The position numbers and the translations under genes are program-made. 64,000 bases of DNA from Candidatus Poribacteria bacterium (lineage in GTDB: Bacteria; Poribacteria; WGA-4E; UBA9662): the NCBI GenBank assembly GCA_002729015.1, contig PBVO01000126.1:42866-106865 (forward strand), given 5' to 3'. This document shows positions 26,807 to 36,677 of this stretch, piece after piece. The notes under the pieces were generated by a model. The model did not search any database. It was not told the origin of the DNA and saw nothing but the letters and a program-made list of their open reading frames with translations. Within the stretch, counting starts at the first letter, position 1. Each line of letters begins with the position of its first letter.

Positions 26807-27167
26807 GAAGTTGGGTTTTTGTACAAATTTTTTATCCGACATCAATACAAACTATAAAATTGGTGGTCTCTGTTTACCTGACAAGATAAGAGGAGACTAT
26901 AAACAATGTCATGCTGCAGATTTGAGTAACGATTATTCTAATCTAAATAATGTGTTAGCATATACACGGTAAGTCGATAGAAAAGATAGATTTGACTCTT
27001 GTTAAAAAGTAGGGGGTATAATTTTAGCTGTCGATACAAACTAGGAAAACAGAACTTGGATATATTGTCAAAGTTTTTAGACTTGAACTTACAAACAAAT
27101 CATATAAAGAGATTGACATTCTCTAAGTGCAAAAGCAAGTATAATACCTATTTGAGGGAACAAAATA
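26807..27167. other. Intergenic stretch with a possible very short leader ORF
   Basis: An AGAGGAG at about 26890 is followed by ATG and only seven codons (MSCCRFE) before TAA. This could be a leader peptide or chance. A TTG frame at 26999-27181 overlaps the next gene and resembles no protein. Nothing else was recognised. Confidence 0.3.
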
Positions 27168-27782
27168 ATGTTGCAGGTTAATAAATGGTACTACCGGTTT
27201 CTAATAACGTTGTCTATTATTTTTCTGGTTAGCTGTCAGAGTAAGGAAACACCCAAAGAATTAACAAATACATCCATCCAGAGTCAACCCTCCAGTAATA
27301 CTTCTCAGGTCCAAAAAGATACTAATTTGAATTACACCGCGGCCAGTGGTTGGATACGACAACAACCATCTTCATCAATGAGACACGATCAATATGAATT
27401 ACCTGGTCCTAAAGGTGTTGAAGCTGCAACCTTAGCAATCTTTAAGGGGATTGGTGGATCAATCAGTAGCAATATCGACCGATGGAAAAAGCAATTCGTA
27501 CTGCCTCCAAATGGTTCAGATCCTGACTCGGTTAGGAAAGAATCCAAGGTTATCAATCAAATACCAGTACATATTGTTGCTGTACAAGGGACTTACCTTA
27601 AGCCTAGAATGCCAATGATGATGGATGGTCCCAAAGTGGAACTCAAAAATTATGCTCTACTGGCAGCAATAGCTGAAACTAAGGATGGATTATGGTTTTT
27701 CAAAATAACTGGACCTGAAAAAACTGTTATGATGTGGCAAAACGATTTTGACAATTTCATCGGTACATTTAGATTAAATTGA
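27168..27782 (+). CDS. Lipoprotein of unknown function
   Basis: The 204-residue protein has a hydrophobic signal ending in a clear lipobox 'FLVSC' (Cys ~23), then a Ser/Thr/Gln-rich linker to about residue 60. A globular domain follows, beginning 'YTAASGWIRQQPSSSMRHDQ' and 'YELPGPKGVEAATLAIFKGI'. The same 'GW ... P-S-S-x-M-R ... PG-x-x-G' pattern is, from memory, common to uncharacterised lipoproteins of planctomycete- and verrucomicrobia-like genomes. It would be anchored in the cell envelope. No enzymatic residues are evident. Confidence 0.7.
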   Translation: MLQVNKWYYRFLITLSIIFLVSCQSKETPKELTNTSIQSQPSSNTSQVQKDTNLNYTAASGWIRQQPSSSMRHDQYELPGPKGVEAATLAIFKGIGGSISSNIDRWKKQFVLPPNGSDPDSVRKESKVINQIPVHIVAVQGTYLKPRMPMMMDGPKVELKNYALLAAIAETKDGLWFFKITGPEKTVMMWQNDFDNFIGTFRLN

Positions 27783-27899
27783 TTAATTCTATGTTTTTCG
27801 CACTGCATCTAAATCAATTCTTGTTTAAGATAAGGTCTAATAATTTTTTTGTTTTAGCTAGCTCAAATCATACACTAAATCAACTGAGTAAGTAACCCT

Positions 27900-28727
27900 A
27901 TGGTCGAGTTGACAAATAAACAAAGAGATAGTTTCTTTCGGACTGGTTTTTTCATCGTGCCAGGTGTCTTTGATTCAGATGAAATTAAGGAGATGAAGAA
28001 TAGCTTTCAAGCACTGCAAAAGACGGCTTTTTCCCTTGCTAATCTGCACCTGGAACAATTAAAACAAGAGAAAGAGACCTATATAATGCACCGGGGAGCA
28101 CAATTTGTCTTAGGTCAAGTACAGAGAGGTACTCACTCAGGGCAACCTGCTATTCGCCGGATTTCATGGTGTGGTGCAGCAGAACCAACGTTGTCAAGAT
28201 ATGGAAAAGATCCTCGACTATTGTCTGTGGCCAGCCAATTACTGGGGGCTAAAAAGATGAATCAGCTAATCAATCAGGCTCATTTTAAATTGCCCGGGGA
28301 CGAAGTATTTTTTGAATGGCATCAAGATAGTACCCATCGCGGTTATGGTGGGAAATATTGGCAAGATATCAACGGGCAAGGAAGTTATGTGCAAACCCTG
28401 ATAGCACTGGATGAGATTACTAGTACTAATGGCCCCGTTTGCTTCATTCCTAATTCTGTTAAATTGGGGCATCTGGATCTACCCCAAAATCTGAATAACT
28501 GTTTAGCAACAGGAAAAATCAGATTAGAAGATGCCATTCCTATTGAAATGCAGGAGGGAAGTTTAGCAGTTTTTCACCCTTATGTTATTCATGGTAGCGA
28601 GCCTAACCGCTCAAAAGAAACACGCCGAGCATTCATCAATGGATATGCTTACCCGGGGGCTAACGCTAGAAAATATCCTGGAGAAGGCGCTGGCCGAATT
28701 GTTGTCAGCAAACCGTCGCTAAACTAA
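27900..28727 (+). CDS. Phytanoyl-CoA dioxygenase family protein (PhyH), canonical HxD type
   Basis: A 275-residue Fe(II)/2-oxoglutarate dioxygenase. The metal motif is H141-Q-D143 in 'FFEWHQDSTHRGYGG', the core strand is 'TNGPVCFIPNSVKLG', and the distal His is in 'HPYVIHGSEPNRSKETRR' with the 2-oxoglutarate Arg. The insert after HxD and the C-terminal 'NGYAYPGANARKYPG' resemble PhyH members that act on small polar metabolites, though the substrate is unknown. It opens a plus-strand run with a β-barrel protein, another PhyH, CotH and a peptide-binding lipoprotein. Confidence 0.88.
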   Translation: MVELTNKQRDSFFRTGFFIVPGVFDSDEIKEMKNSFQALQKTAFSLANLHLEQLKQEKETYIMHRGAQFVLGQVQRGTHSGQPAIRRISWCGAAEPTLSRYGKDPRLLSVASQLLGAKKMNQLINQAHFKLPGDEVFFEWHQDSTHRGYGGKYWQDINGQGSYVQTLIALDEITSTNGPVCFIPNSVKLGHLDLPQNLNNCLATGKIRLEDAIPIEMQEGSLAVFHPYVIHGSEPNRSKETRRAFINGYAYPGANARKYPGEGAGRIVVSKPSLN

Positions 28728-28741
28728 CCATTATAGTTGAG

Positions 28742-29293
28742 ATGGAGATTAATAAAGCAGCTTTGCAGCTTACTTTTTTCATCTCCATCTCAACTAATCT
28801 GCTAGCACTAGAGCATATAGACAAAAAGCGAGTACTCGCAGTAGAAATATTGTCTTTTAGCTTTGGAGGTTTCTTGGGATATTACGGAACCCAAGTAGGT
28901 AATGGTAAATATGAAATTGGATTAGGTTTGGGTTATTTTGAGCCTAATGGTGAAAATGTAAATGCAATTGGTTTTTATCCATCCATACGGGCTTTTCACT
29001 TTGGTCGCCCGAAAGGTGTGTTTTATGAAGCTGGATTTGGTCTGGGAAGATTCAACTGGGATTACAAAGAATCATCTCAACCAATAAAAAAAATATTGTT
29101 GTTTCCTTCACTCTACCTTGGATACAGAGTAGTATCATCAAAATTAGGGTTAACTTTTACATCCTACCTTGGAACAAATTATATTTCTAGTTCATTGCAA
29201 GCACCAGATGGAAAGGTTGCAAAATTTGGAGACATTAGGCTAAATCGTGGCTTATCACCAGCGTTAGGTATGGAGATAGGGTATTTATTTTGA
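28742..29293 (+). CDS. Predicted outer-membrane β-barrel protein
   Basis: A 183-residue protein with an N-terminal hydrophobic segment (signal, ending near LLALEH). It then has alternating short strands rich in Gly and aromatic residues ('GKYEIGLGLGYFEPNG', 'FYEAGFGLGRFNWDY', 'LGLTFTSYLGTNYIS'). It ends in Phe, the usual last residue of outer-membrane barrels. About eight strands would fit an OmpX/OmpA-like barrel. No family was recognised. It starts 14 bases after the PhyH stop and is likely on the same transcript. The protein at 35289 has similar character. Confidence 0.55.
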   Translation: MEINKAALQLTFFISISTNLLALEHIDKKRVLAVEILSFSFGGFLGYYGTQVGNGKYEIGLGLGYFEPNGENVNAIGFYPSIRAFHFGRPKGVFYEAGFGLGRFNWDYKESSQPIKKILLFPSLYLGYRVVSSKLGLTFTSYLGTNYISSSLQAPDGKVAKFGDIRLNRGLSPALGMEIGYLF

Positions 29294-29362
29294 TATCAAT
29301 CTTTTTTAAGGAAGATTAATAATCAACTTTCAGAACCTGAATTAAAAAAGTGAGGGAATAAC

Positions 29363-30106
29363 ATGACCGAAGAGCAGAAATATCTATTTGATCTTCAAGG
29401 GTATATTGTACTGAAGGATGTTGTACCATCATCTGTTATAGCGAGATGTAATCAATCACTAGATCGACTTGAGGATATGCGTCCCCAAGATTTCCCTCCA
29501 CCTCTTTGCTTAGGAACACAAAAAACAGAAAAAGAACTCTATATTTCTAATATTCTGGAATCTGATACTGCTTTCAATTTTTTGATTGATATTCCTGAAG
29601 TTTTATCAATAATTGATGGTGTGACCTATGGTTCATATCGACTTAATCACACCTATACTATCTATCGGTGGGCAGACGGTTATTCAGGCTTACATGGGCA
29701 CAATACCCCAATCAGTTATAAATGCCAGTATCATTTCCGCGATGGTGAAATGATTTCAACCTTAACCAAGGCCGTCTTTCCATTAATTGATTGTAGGGTT
29801 GAGGATGGTTGTTTTGCTGCTATTCCAGGGTCACATAAAAGTAATTTTAATCGGCCTTGGGGGAACCATCCTGATGAAAACCCAGTTTTGATGCCAATCC
29901 TAGCGGATGTTGGAGACGCTATCATTTTCACTGAAGCGTTAACACATGGTTCTGTGGTCAATACTTCAGGTCGCCCACGACGAACTCTTTATTACTGTTA
30001 CAGCGTTGGCTACATGCCAGACTGGGGCGGACAAGGATTAACCTTTAGTGATCACGTTATGGAAGGTTTGACAGAAGCTCAAAAAGAAATCATCCGCCTA
30101 AAATAA
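29363..30106 (+). CDS. PhyH-like protein, HxH variant
   Basis: A 247-residue protein with a clean start (GAGGG before ATG) and 'MTEEQKYLFDLQGYIVLKDV'. The metal-binding position reads L-H111-G-H113-N, so the Asp of HxD is replaced by His. The distal His remains in 'FTEALTHGSVVNTSGRPRR' with the Arg for 2-oxoglutarate, and 'EDGCFAAIPGSHKSNF' is the standard core. It belongs with the proteins at 25310 and 36956 in a subgroup with Y-L-F-D-x-x-G-Y at the N-terminus and T-H-G-x at the distal site. Either the chemistry differs from hydroxylation or the enzyme is inactive. Confidence 0.85.
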   Translation: MTEEQKYLFDLQGYIVLKDVVPSSVIARCNQSLDRLEDMRPQDFPPPLCLGTQKTEKELYISNILESDTAFNFLIDIPEVLSIIDGVTYGSYRLNHTYTIYRWADGYSGLHGHNTPISYKCQYHFRDGEMISTLTKAVFPLIDCRVEDGCFAAIPGSHKSNFNRPWGNHPDENPVLMPILADVGDAIIFTEALTHGSVVNTSGRPRRTLYYCYSVGYMPDWGGQGLTFSDHVMEGLTEAQKEIIRLK

Positions 30107-30166
30107 GTATTTTGCCTTGAACAGGTAGTATCTGTAATAAGCATTCAAGTAATTGTAAATTTCGTT

Positions 30167-31609
30167 TTGAGGAATATATTAAAATTAAGAAAAAATTCGG
30201 TATTTCTAATCATTCTGGCTTATCTAACGAGCATCGTTAATGCCGAAGAGTCAGTAAATGATGTTTTAACAAGGGATACTATATTTCCATCTGATCGAGT
30301 TTTAGACGTTAAAATTACCATCGACCCCGAAGATTGGAATACTATTTGCCATCAAAGTCGAGACTTTCGGACTGCATTAGCCGATAGGCGACAATACCAT
30401 CCCATTGCCCATCCTTATACATACGTCGAAGCCATGGTTTCCATTGATGGAATTGGATTTGATCGTGTAGGCATTCGCAAAAAAGGATTTATTGGTTCTC
30501 AAAATCTAACCCGACCATCACTCAAAATAAAGCTAAATCACCTAGATAAACAGGGCCAGATTGATGGGGTAACGAATTTGACTTTTAACAATAATCAACA
30601 AGATACTAGTCTGATTAGTCAATTTATGGGCTATGGATTGTTTAATGCGGCTGGTTTGCCTGCCCCACGTTGTGCTTATGCACACTTGAGTGTCAATGGT
30701 CAGAGTTTAGGTATTTATTCACATGTAGAAAGAATACATCGATCTTTTCTGAAGCGAAATTTTGGTGCTGATGACGGAGTCTTATATGAGGGAACCGTAG
30801 TAGATTTTTTTGAAGATTGGTCAGGAAGTTTTGAAAAAAAACTAGGCAAAGACAAAATAGGTCGTCCGAGAATTAAACAGCTAATTCGTGCGCTACAGCT
30901 CGATAATCATGAAATTGAAAGTGCGATGAACGATTTGATTGATCTAAACTCTTTTTATCTGTTTTGGGCAATGGAAGGATTACTAGGTGCTTGGGATGGT
31001 TACTCAGGAAATAGTAATAATTTTTTTGTTTATTTAAATTCAGACACAAATAAATTTCACTTTATTCCTTGGGGAGCAGACAGTTTATTTGAGCGATTCA
31101 GTCACATCAAGGACGATAGGAAAGATCCTATTTCTGTCAAGACCAAAGGGTTGGTAGCACACAGGCTATACCAATTAACATCAGGTCGCCGGCGCTATGA
31201 ACATGCATTAAGAGAAATTTTAGAAAAGCATTGGAGCGAAAAAGATCTTATATCAGAAACAGAAAGATTAGAGGAGTTACTCAAACCCCATCTGTTAATT
31301 TATCAAAAATCCAGAATCAGCTTTCAAACTCAGAATAAAGCCAAAAGTAAACGGAACGAGAGAGATTTCGATCAATCGTTAGAACAATTTATCGAATCGA
31401 TAAAAAAGAAAAAGAAATTTATTCGTAAACGACGAACTGAAATTATGAGGGAAATTTCCGGAGGAATGCCAGAGTGGGATACTGATCCGGAATTACCATT
31501 TCTCATTAGTGGTATGGAGAAAGCTATGTCATTTTTCGCTGGTTGTATAGGTGGAGGGTGTATTGGGTTTTCTGCAGCAATACTGGTTGGTTGGCTGATC
31601 GATCTTTAG
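30167..31609 (+). CDS. Secreted CotH-family kinase-like protein with C-terminal membrane segment
   Basis: The 480-residue protein has a signal peptide ending 'SIVNAEES'. The CotH fold follows: 'RVLDVKITIDPEDWNTI', 'GFDRVGIRKKGFIGSQ', 'RPSLKIKLNH', 'NLTFNNNQQDTSLISQF' (the N-N nucleotide-site residues) and 'LSVNGQSLGIYSHVERIHR'. CotH proteins phosphorylate spore-coat or extracellular proteins. The C-terminus carries a Gly-rich hydrophobic segment (residues ~450-477) that could anchor it. The start is TTG 30167; no ATG fits. It lies 60 bases after a PhyH gene and before an orphan peptide-binding lipoprotein. Confidence 0.82.
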   Translation: MRNILKLRKNSVFLIILAYLTSIVNAEESVNDVLTRDTIFPSDRVLDVKITIDPEDWNTICHQSRDFRTALADRRQYHPIAHPYTYVEAMVSIDGIGFDRVGIRKKGFIGSQNLTRPSLKIKLNHLDKQGQIDGVTNLTFNNNQQDTSLISQFMGYGLFNAAGLPAPRCAYAHLSVNGQSLGIYSHVERIHRSFLKRNFGADDGVLYEGTVVDFFEDWSGSFEKKLGKDKIGRPRIKQLIRALQLDNHEIESAMNDLIDLNSFYLFWAMEGLLGAWDGYSGNSNNFFVYLNSDTNKFHFIPWGADSLFERFSHIKDDRKDPISVKTKGLVAHRLYQLTSGRRRYEHALREILEKHWSEKDLISETERLEELLKPHLLIYQKSRISFQTQNKAKSKRNERDFDQSLEQFIESIKKKKKFIRKRRTEIMREISGGMPEWDTDPELPFLISGMEKAMSFFAGCIGGGCIGFSAAILVGWLIDL

Positions 31610-31770
31610 TCTCAGGATAAGATTTATCTCTATCTGAGTAATTAACATGTCAAATCATAGATTGACTACAAGACAATAATTAATTATCCTAGAAATAGCT
31701 CGAACTAATTTGTTTCTTCACTATTACTTTTAGTTTCACCATCTTTTATAAACTGTGATTACGTGATTTT

Positions 31771-33609
31771 ATGCTCAACTTGCGACAGCTCCTTTTTCAA
31801 TTAATTCGATTTCCGGTTGTTTTAGTAATTCTTGGCATCTTTGTGTTAATCATAGGTCACGGTTGTGTGAAAGAAGACCCAGCTGAAAAATTACCCACTT
31901 CCGATAGAGGTTCAACTCTTATTTCAAAAGTTGATAGAAAAGACACTGTAATTTTTGATCTTGGTGGTAATGTTATTCCTGATCCACATAATCTCAATCC
32001 ATTGGTCCCCTCACCAACAGGACCTGGTATGCATCAGTGTGTGTGGGAACCTTTGTTTATTTTGAATTATGAGACAGCAGAAATTGAGTCCTGGATTGGA
32101 GAATCCTTTATATCTAATCAAGAACTTGATGTTTGGACGCTAACGATTCGACCTGATGTTAAGTGGTCGGACGGTGAAGCCTTTACGGCAGACGATATTA
32201 TTTTCACCATTAATACCCTACTTGCTGATGACACTCAATCTCTTGGAGATTCCGCTAGTATGCAACAGTGGGTCGAACGAGTTGAAAAGGTTGGACTTCT
32301 GAAGGTCATATTTTATCTGAAGAGCCCCAACCCTCGTTTCAAATTAGATTATTTTTCGGTGCGAGTTGGTGGTAGCATGGTCATCTTACCAGAACACATA
32401 TGGAGTGATAAAGATCCTTCTACTTTCAAGTTTTACGATCCCAAAAAAGGGTGGCCAATTGGTACAGGCGCCTACCGCTTGGTCAGTACTAGTATGAACG
32501 AGGTTGTTTTTGATCGTCGAGACGACTGGTGGGGAGCCAAGTCAGGCTTCCAACCCTTGCCCGAGCCTAAACGTTTGATTTGGTTAATTACGGGCGTAGA
32601 AGAGAATCGGGCTTTACTGGCGGCGAATAGCGAACTCGATAGTCTTACTGATATAACATTGGGTGCGTTCGAGAGTATTCGTGCCCAAAATTCTAATATA
32701 GTAGCCTGGAAAGATGAGATGCCTTATGCATGGCTGGACCCTTGCCCAAGGCAGCTATCGGTCAATCATACAATTCCTCCTTGGGATAACCCAAAAATGA
32801 GGAAGGCTATTAGCTTGATTATTGATCGACAGCAGATTGTTAAAATCGCTTATGAGGATACCTCATTTCCTTCCAAAACAATTTTCGTTGAGTATCCAGC
32901 AATGAAGCCATATATAGATGCTATTCAGGACCTTTGGATCGACCCAAAAAGTAACGTTTCAGCCGGGCGGCAACTAATTGAAGCTGAAGGTTGGCAACTC
33001 GGAAGCAACGGATATTACCAAAAGTCAGGTGAAGAACTTTCTCTGAACATACAAACACATGCAGCGGCAATTGAGCTACGACGAGTAGGAGATGTGATTG
33101 TCGAACAACTAAGATCGGCAGGGATTTTGGCTACTAATCGTGCTATTACTGGAGCAACTTGGCAGGAGAATAAAGCTTTTGGTAAATTTGAGGCCGTGGT
33201 AGATTGGGATGCTTGTGGATCGGTTAATGAACCTTGGTTGTCGATGAATCGGTACACTAACCGATTTCTACGTCCCGTTAACCAAAGGTCTCCTAGTGGT
33301 AATAACCATGTACGCTGGAGTGGTAGCCGAGCAGATAAATACAGTGAAATTGTGGCAAAAATCGGGGTTATGCCACTTGGGGATCCGAAAATTGAGGCTA
33401 TGGTAATCGAGGCCATGAAACTCTTTATGGATGATCAAGTAGTAATTCCAATAACTCAGGCCCGGAAACTAGTCCCGTTTATTACCACTTATTGGGAAGG
33501 TTGGCCAACAGCTAAAAACAATTATTTTCATCCACCAACTTGGTGGATGAGTACACATCGGATCATTCAGGGCCTAAGAAGGACTGGAAACAACCCTAAT
33601 AGAAAATAA
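31771..33609 (+). CDS. Orphan peptide-type ABC transporter substrate-binding lipoprotein (SBP_bac_5)
   Basis: The 612-residue lipoprotein has a signal ending 'IIGHGC'. The SBP_bac_5 hallmark is 'VKWSDGEAFTADDIIFTINT' (residues ~130-150), with 'GTGAYRLVS' and 'NPKMRKAISLIIDRQQIV' further on. It binds peptides or similar solutes at the outer face of the inner membrane. No permease or ATPase gene accompanies it. It is a paralogue of the binding protein of the complete operon at 40732-46618 and may share that transporter. It is separated from CotH by about 160 bases on the same strand. Confidence 0.88.
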   Translation: MLNLRQLLFQLIRFPVVLVILGIFVLIIGHGCVKEDPAEKLPTSDRGSTLISKVDRKDTVIFDLGGNVIPDPHNLNPLVPSPTGPGMHQCVWEPLFILNYETAEIESWIGESFISNQELDVWTLTIRPDVKWSDGEAFTADDIIFTINTLLADDTQSLGDSASMQQWVERVEKVGLLKVIFYLKSPNPRFKLDYFSVRVGGSMVILPEHIWSDKDPSTFKFYDPKKGWPIGTGAYRLVSTSMNEVVFDRRDDWWGAKSGFQPLPEPKRLIWLITGVEENRALLAANSELDSLTDITLGAFESIRAQNSNIVAWKDEMPYAWLDPCPRQLSVNHTIPPWDNPKMRKAISLIIDRQQIVKIAYEDTSFPSKTIFVEYPAMKPYIDAIQDLWIDPKSNVSAGRQLIEAEGWQLGSNGYYQKSGEELSLNIQTHAAAIELRRVGDVIVEQLRSAGILATNRAITGATWQENKAFGKFEAVVDWDACGSVNEPWLSMNRYTNRFLRPVNQRSPSGNNHVRWSGSRADKYSEIVAKIGVMPLGDPKIEAMVIEAMKLFMDDQVVIPITQARKLVPFITTYWEGWPTAKNNYFHPPTWWMSTHRIIQGLRRTGNNPNRK

Positions 33610-34059
33610 ATGCTGTCTGACCTTATATCCTACTTGTACTAACAACAACTATTTGCTAGACACCCTTGGCGCTTAACCGACCAAAATTTCCTTTTTCACG
33701 GGCTTTCTATCTTAAAATTGAGATTCTCTAACATTTTGCCAGGCTTTTAACTTTCCATACTAATTGTGTAAGATTAATCTATGATATGAAATCCATTTCT
33801 CACTGATCCTCTAGAGACTTTGATGAGGTTTTTATAATTTTATTATCTTCCCTGATTCTTACTGACCTATCTATATAGAACAGATTCTCTTATTTCGCTC
33901 TTCAATTAGTGTTTCTCAAGAGCAGAAAGGCTAAACTCGTACGTAGCCGAAGACTCAGCTATTTAGCAACCCAAAAATCAAGATCAATAGACTCCTTTGT
34001 CTTATCAGTAGTCATTTTTTAAACTTGGTAACCTTGAACTCTTGTTGGTAGGATTATTT
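33610..34059. other. Intergenic stretch, nothing recognised
   Basis: The 450 bases lie between the convergent binding-protein gene and a small minus-strand gene. The sequence is AT-rich with no open frame of note, no clear terminator stem and no repeat that I can identify. Confidence 0.3.
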
Positions 34060-34251
34060 CTACATCGTATTTTCCCGAGCTAATTCTATTTTATTACGAT
34101 AACTCCGTATGAGTCTTTGATAAAATCCGTCTATTTTTGACCATTCTGTCGCATTCATACTTTGATATTGATGTTTTTTCTTTTCTGCAACTACGTTTCT
34201 GATGAGTTCTTTATAGTGTGTGACATCATGCTGCTTGCTAGTATTTATCAT
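34060..34251 (-). CDS. Small charged protein of unknown function
   Basis: A 63-residue, largely helical and charged protein (for example 'HYKELIRNVVAEKKKHQYQS' and 'FYQRLIRSYRNKIELAREN') without any signal or membrane segment. It is accepted because AAGGAG stands eight bases before its ATG, one of the best ribosome sites in the window, and because its composition is protein-like. It lies alone in a gene-poor region, and no family was recognised. Confidence 0.55.
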   Translation of the reverse strand: MINTSKQHDVTHYKELIRNVVAEKKKHQYQSMNATEWSKIDGFYQRLIRSYRNKIELARENTM

Positions 34252-35288
34252 AGTAAATCTCCTTAAATTTCTAGTTTTGTTTTCTTGAGTCTGTAGACAA
34301 TTTGAGTCAGGTTAGAAGACTTTTAGCCCATAAGCTTGTTACCGCTTGATTTTTCAAAAAACACCACTCCCGAGGATTAATGTTAGGAATACTATTTGTG
34401 TTTTATACTGGTCGAGTGATTTGTTCGCTAGCCCGACGGTACGTAGCAAATAATTTCAAATTGCATAGTATTCACCCCTTAGGTCCACTGGTCTCCTCTC
34501 ATATAATTCAGTCAGCAAAGAAAATAATCTAATTATCTGAATCCTTCAATTTATTAATAGAAGAGACGAAGGTGAAAAAAGTGAAATAAAAACTGGTTTT
34601 ATTATTTGCATTTTCACCAATGGAAAAAGGCATAGAAAATTCAAACTTATTCCACCACACCAATTTCATTTTTTGAAACCAATATATCTTCTAATTGATT
34701 TGTTTACAGTGTTTCATGCTCTGTCGTCTCTAAACGAGAACCGTAGAGATTTGGCCTTAGAACCTCTACATTACGTGTTCAGAGTAAAAAGCCAATCGAA
34801 GAGAAAATGCATCACTGACCTATTATGAATCTAAACTTAGAGCTCAAACAGTGATAGTGGTAAGTAGGAAAATAGAAGCTGGTTATTTTTCTGTTTTTAT
34901 TGTGATAGGCAAGACTCCTATAATTTACGATTATTTCCTTATCGGTGATTGTTGGTATAATGTTTAGTAATAAACACTGTCTTGAATGATGCCGAAGATT
35001 TTATCGAGAATTTCAACATACTCATTTCACTAGAGATCATAGAAGTTTAGTAAGAACAGATGAGATTAATAATATTTTTACGTGCCTTGATATTTACAAA
35101 CAGTTAAATTATTGCAGTTAAATTATTGGACCTGACGGATATAAGAAATTTTTTCAATCCAACCTAGACATACTGTTTAGCTTTCTATTGAACAGAGGAG
35201 TAGCAACTACAGAATTAATTTTCAAAACATCTTTTGGTGATCATTACAGAAGTGAGACTAGAAATAGAAGAATAAAATTTGGAGAATT
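34252..35288. other. 1-kb gene-poor stretch
   Basis: No open frame of credible composition is seen on either strand. Features noted are a TATAAT near 34957, a GTAGAG...CTCTAC weak stem near 34741-34769, and the 14-base tandem duplication at 35101. The last part precedes the exported protein gene at 35289. The region may hold decayed sequence or regulatory RNA, but nothing definite was identified. Confidence 0.35.
35101..35128. repeat. Perfect tandem duplication of a 14-mer
   Basis: CAGTTAAATTATTG occurs twice back to back (35101-35114 and 35115-35128). Two exact copies with no spacer suggest a recent slippage or duplication event in non-coding DNA. No function is implied. Confidence 0.8.
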
Positions 35289-35783
35289 ATGAGAAAAATA
35301 TTGCTAGTAATAGTTTTTTCCCTATCCTATTTGCCGGTACATATCGTTTCTGCTCAAAGTAATGAAAAAACAAGTCAGAGACAAATCAATACGAAGCACT
35401 CAATAGTACGTCGTATTTTTACTAATGGTAGGGTTGGTATGGGAGTAGGGTTGCCATATGGGTCACCGTTTTTAGGTTTGGGGATGCAATTTGATATTAG
35501 TAATCGTTTGGCTTTGCTTGTTGGCAGTACCAAGCTCGCAGGTTGGATGGGAGCGGTAGGAATTCGGTACTATCCAGGGACAACTAAACAACGTCTACGG
35601 CCACACCTGTCGGCACATGCATGGCCGTATGGGGGGGCAGTCTATGTCGGTTCCGATTATGACGCTGGTCAGAAAGGGGGGGTTGTTGCTACTTGTGGTT
35701 TAGGAGGATTCGGAAATATAAAAACAAGTGATGGATTGATAGACGGATTGAGCTTATTACTTGGCTTTGGTTATGGTTTTTAA
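35289..35783 (+). CDS. Exported glycine-rich protein, probable outer-membrane barrel
   Basis: The 164-residue protein has a typical signal peptide ending 'IVSAQS' and a GGAG five bases before the ATG. The mature part is made of short Gly/aromatic strands ('GRVGMGVGLPYGSPFLGLG', 'MGAVGIRYYPG') and ends 'LLGFGYGF' with a terminal Phe, as in outer-membrane barrels. No family was recognised. It resembles the protein at 28742 in style but not obviously in sequence. Confidence 0.6.
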   Translation: MRKILLVIVFSLSYLPVHIVSAQSNEKTSQRQINTKHSIVRRIFTNGRVGMGVGLPYGSPFLGLGMQFDISNRLALLVGSTKLAGWMGAVGIRYYPGTTKQRLRPHLSAHAWPYGGAVYVGSDYDAGQKGGVVATCGLGGFGNIKTSDGLIDGLSLLLGFGYGF

Positions 35784-35858
35784 AATCCTATTTCTTTGTG
35801 GTAGCGGATAGAATTAACTGTCAAAGAGTTTTTCAGTTGATGTGTGAAGTTCAAAAAA

Positions 35859-36677
35859 TCATAAACAAAAAGGTAACAAGCTCTCGTACATTTCCTTGGC
35901 GGCATCTTCAGTGGGGAGATTCCACAATCTTTGGCTAAACATTTCAATCGAGAAGTCCCCACAATAGCCATGTAATTCCAATCGATTTAAGATAGAGCTT
36001 AAGTCCAAGCATCCTTGGCCAGGAAGGACTCGATCTCGATTATGGTCACAAAATTCAGCGGGTATGTCTTTCATATCATTGATGTGTACATGCTTAATCA
36101 GAGAAACATTTTCAATGCTAAGCTGATCAAACTTGGTGGGTGTACAGTAATAGTGTGCCGTATCAAACAATACGCCTACATTTAACATACCGGATCCACG
36201 AGCAATTTCAGCTGCCGTACGTAATGACTTAACAAACGGTGACCAATTAAACTCTATACAGATGGTAACACCAGTATCTTCAATTTTATGCGCCACTTCA
36301 GCCACGATTTCTGACATTTGCTTTAGCGGGTCGCTTATTTTCTTACTCGGACCATCAGTCCCAACCACCAGAATAGAACCACCCAACTCGGCAACCATAT
36401 TCGCATTTTGTATAATTTGTTGATTATGAAATATCCGTTGTCTGGATTCATCAAAACAAGAAATGGTACTTTCAAAACCGCCAATGCAGGTTAAGCCTGA
36501 CTGACGTAGCATTTTTTTTATTTGTTCTAAGCTGAAGCCTAATGCCATTTTATTTTTTATTTGTGACAGAGAAAACTCCACCTTTTCAAATCCCGCTCTT
36601 CGGTAATCGTGCAAACGTATTTCTAAATCAACATCTTGGGTCGAAATAGAGTTAATTGCCAACTGAGAACGCCTCAT
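35859..36677 (-). CDS. Sugar phosphate isomerase/epimerase (xylose isomerase-like TIM barrel)
   Basis: A 272-residue AP_endonuc_2-type TIM barrel. Metal-binding motifs are in order: 'ICIEFNWSPF' (Glu), 'VGVLFDTAHYY' (Asp-x-x-His), 'KHVHINDMKD' (His-x-x-Asp) and 'DRVLPGQGCLDL' followed by 'FSIEMFSQRLW' (final Glu). Enzymes of this family isomerise or epimerise sugars, inosose or hydroxypyruvate. It is cytosolic and stands alone on the minus strand between a convergent barrel gene and a PhyH gene. The substrate is unknown. Confidence 0.87.
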   Translation of the reverse strand: MRRSQLAINSISTQDVDLEIRLHDYRRAGFEKVEFSLSQIKNKMALGFSLEQIKKMLRQSGLTCIGGFESTISCFDESRQRIFHNQQIIQNANMVAELGGSILVVGTDGPSKKISDPLKQMSEIVAEVAHKIEDTGVTICIEFNWSPFVKSLRTAAEIARGSGMLNVGVLFDTAHYYCTPTKFDQLSIENVSLIKHVHINDMKDIPAEFCDHNRDRVLPGQGCLDLSSILNRLELHGYCGDFSIEMFSQRLWNLPTEDAAKEMYESLLPFCL

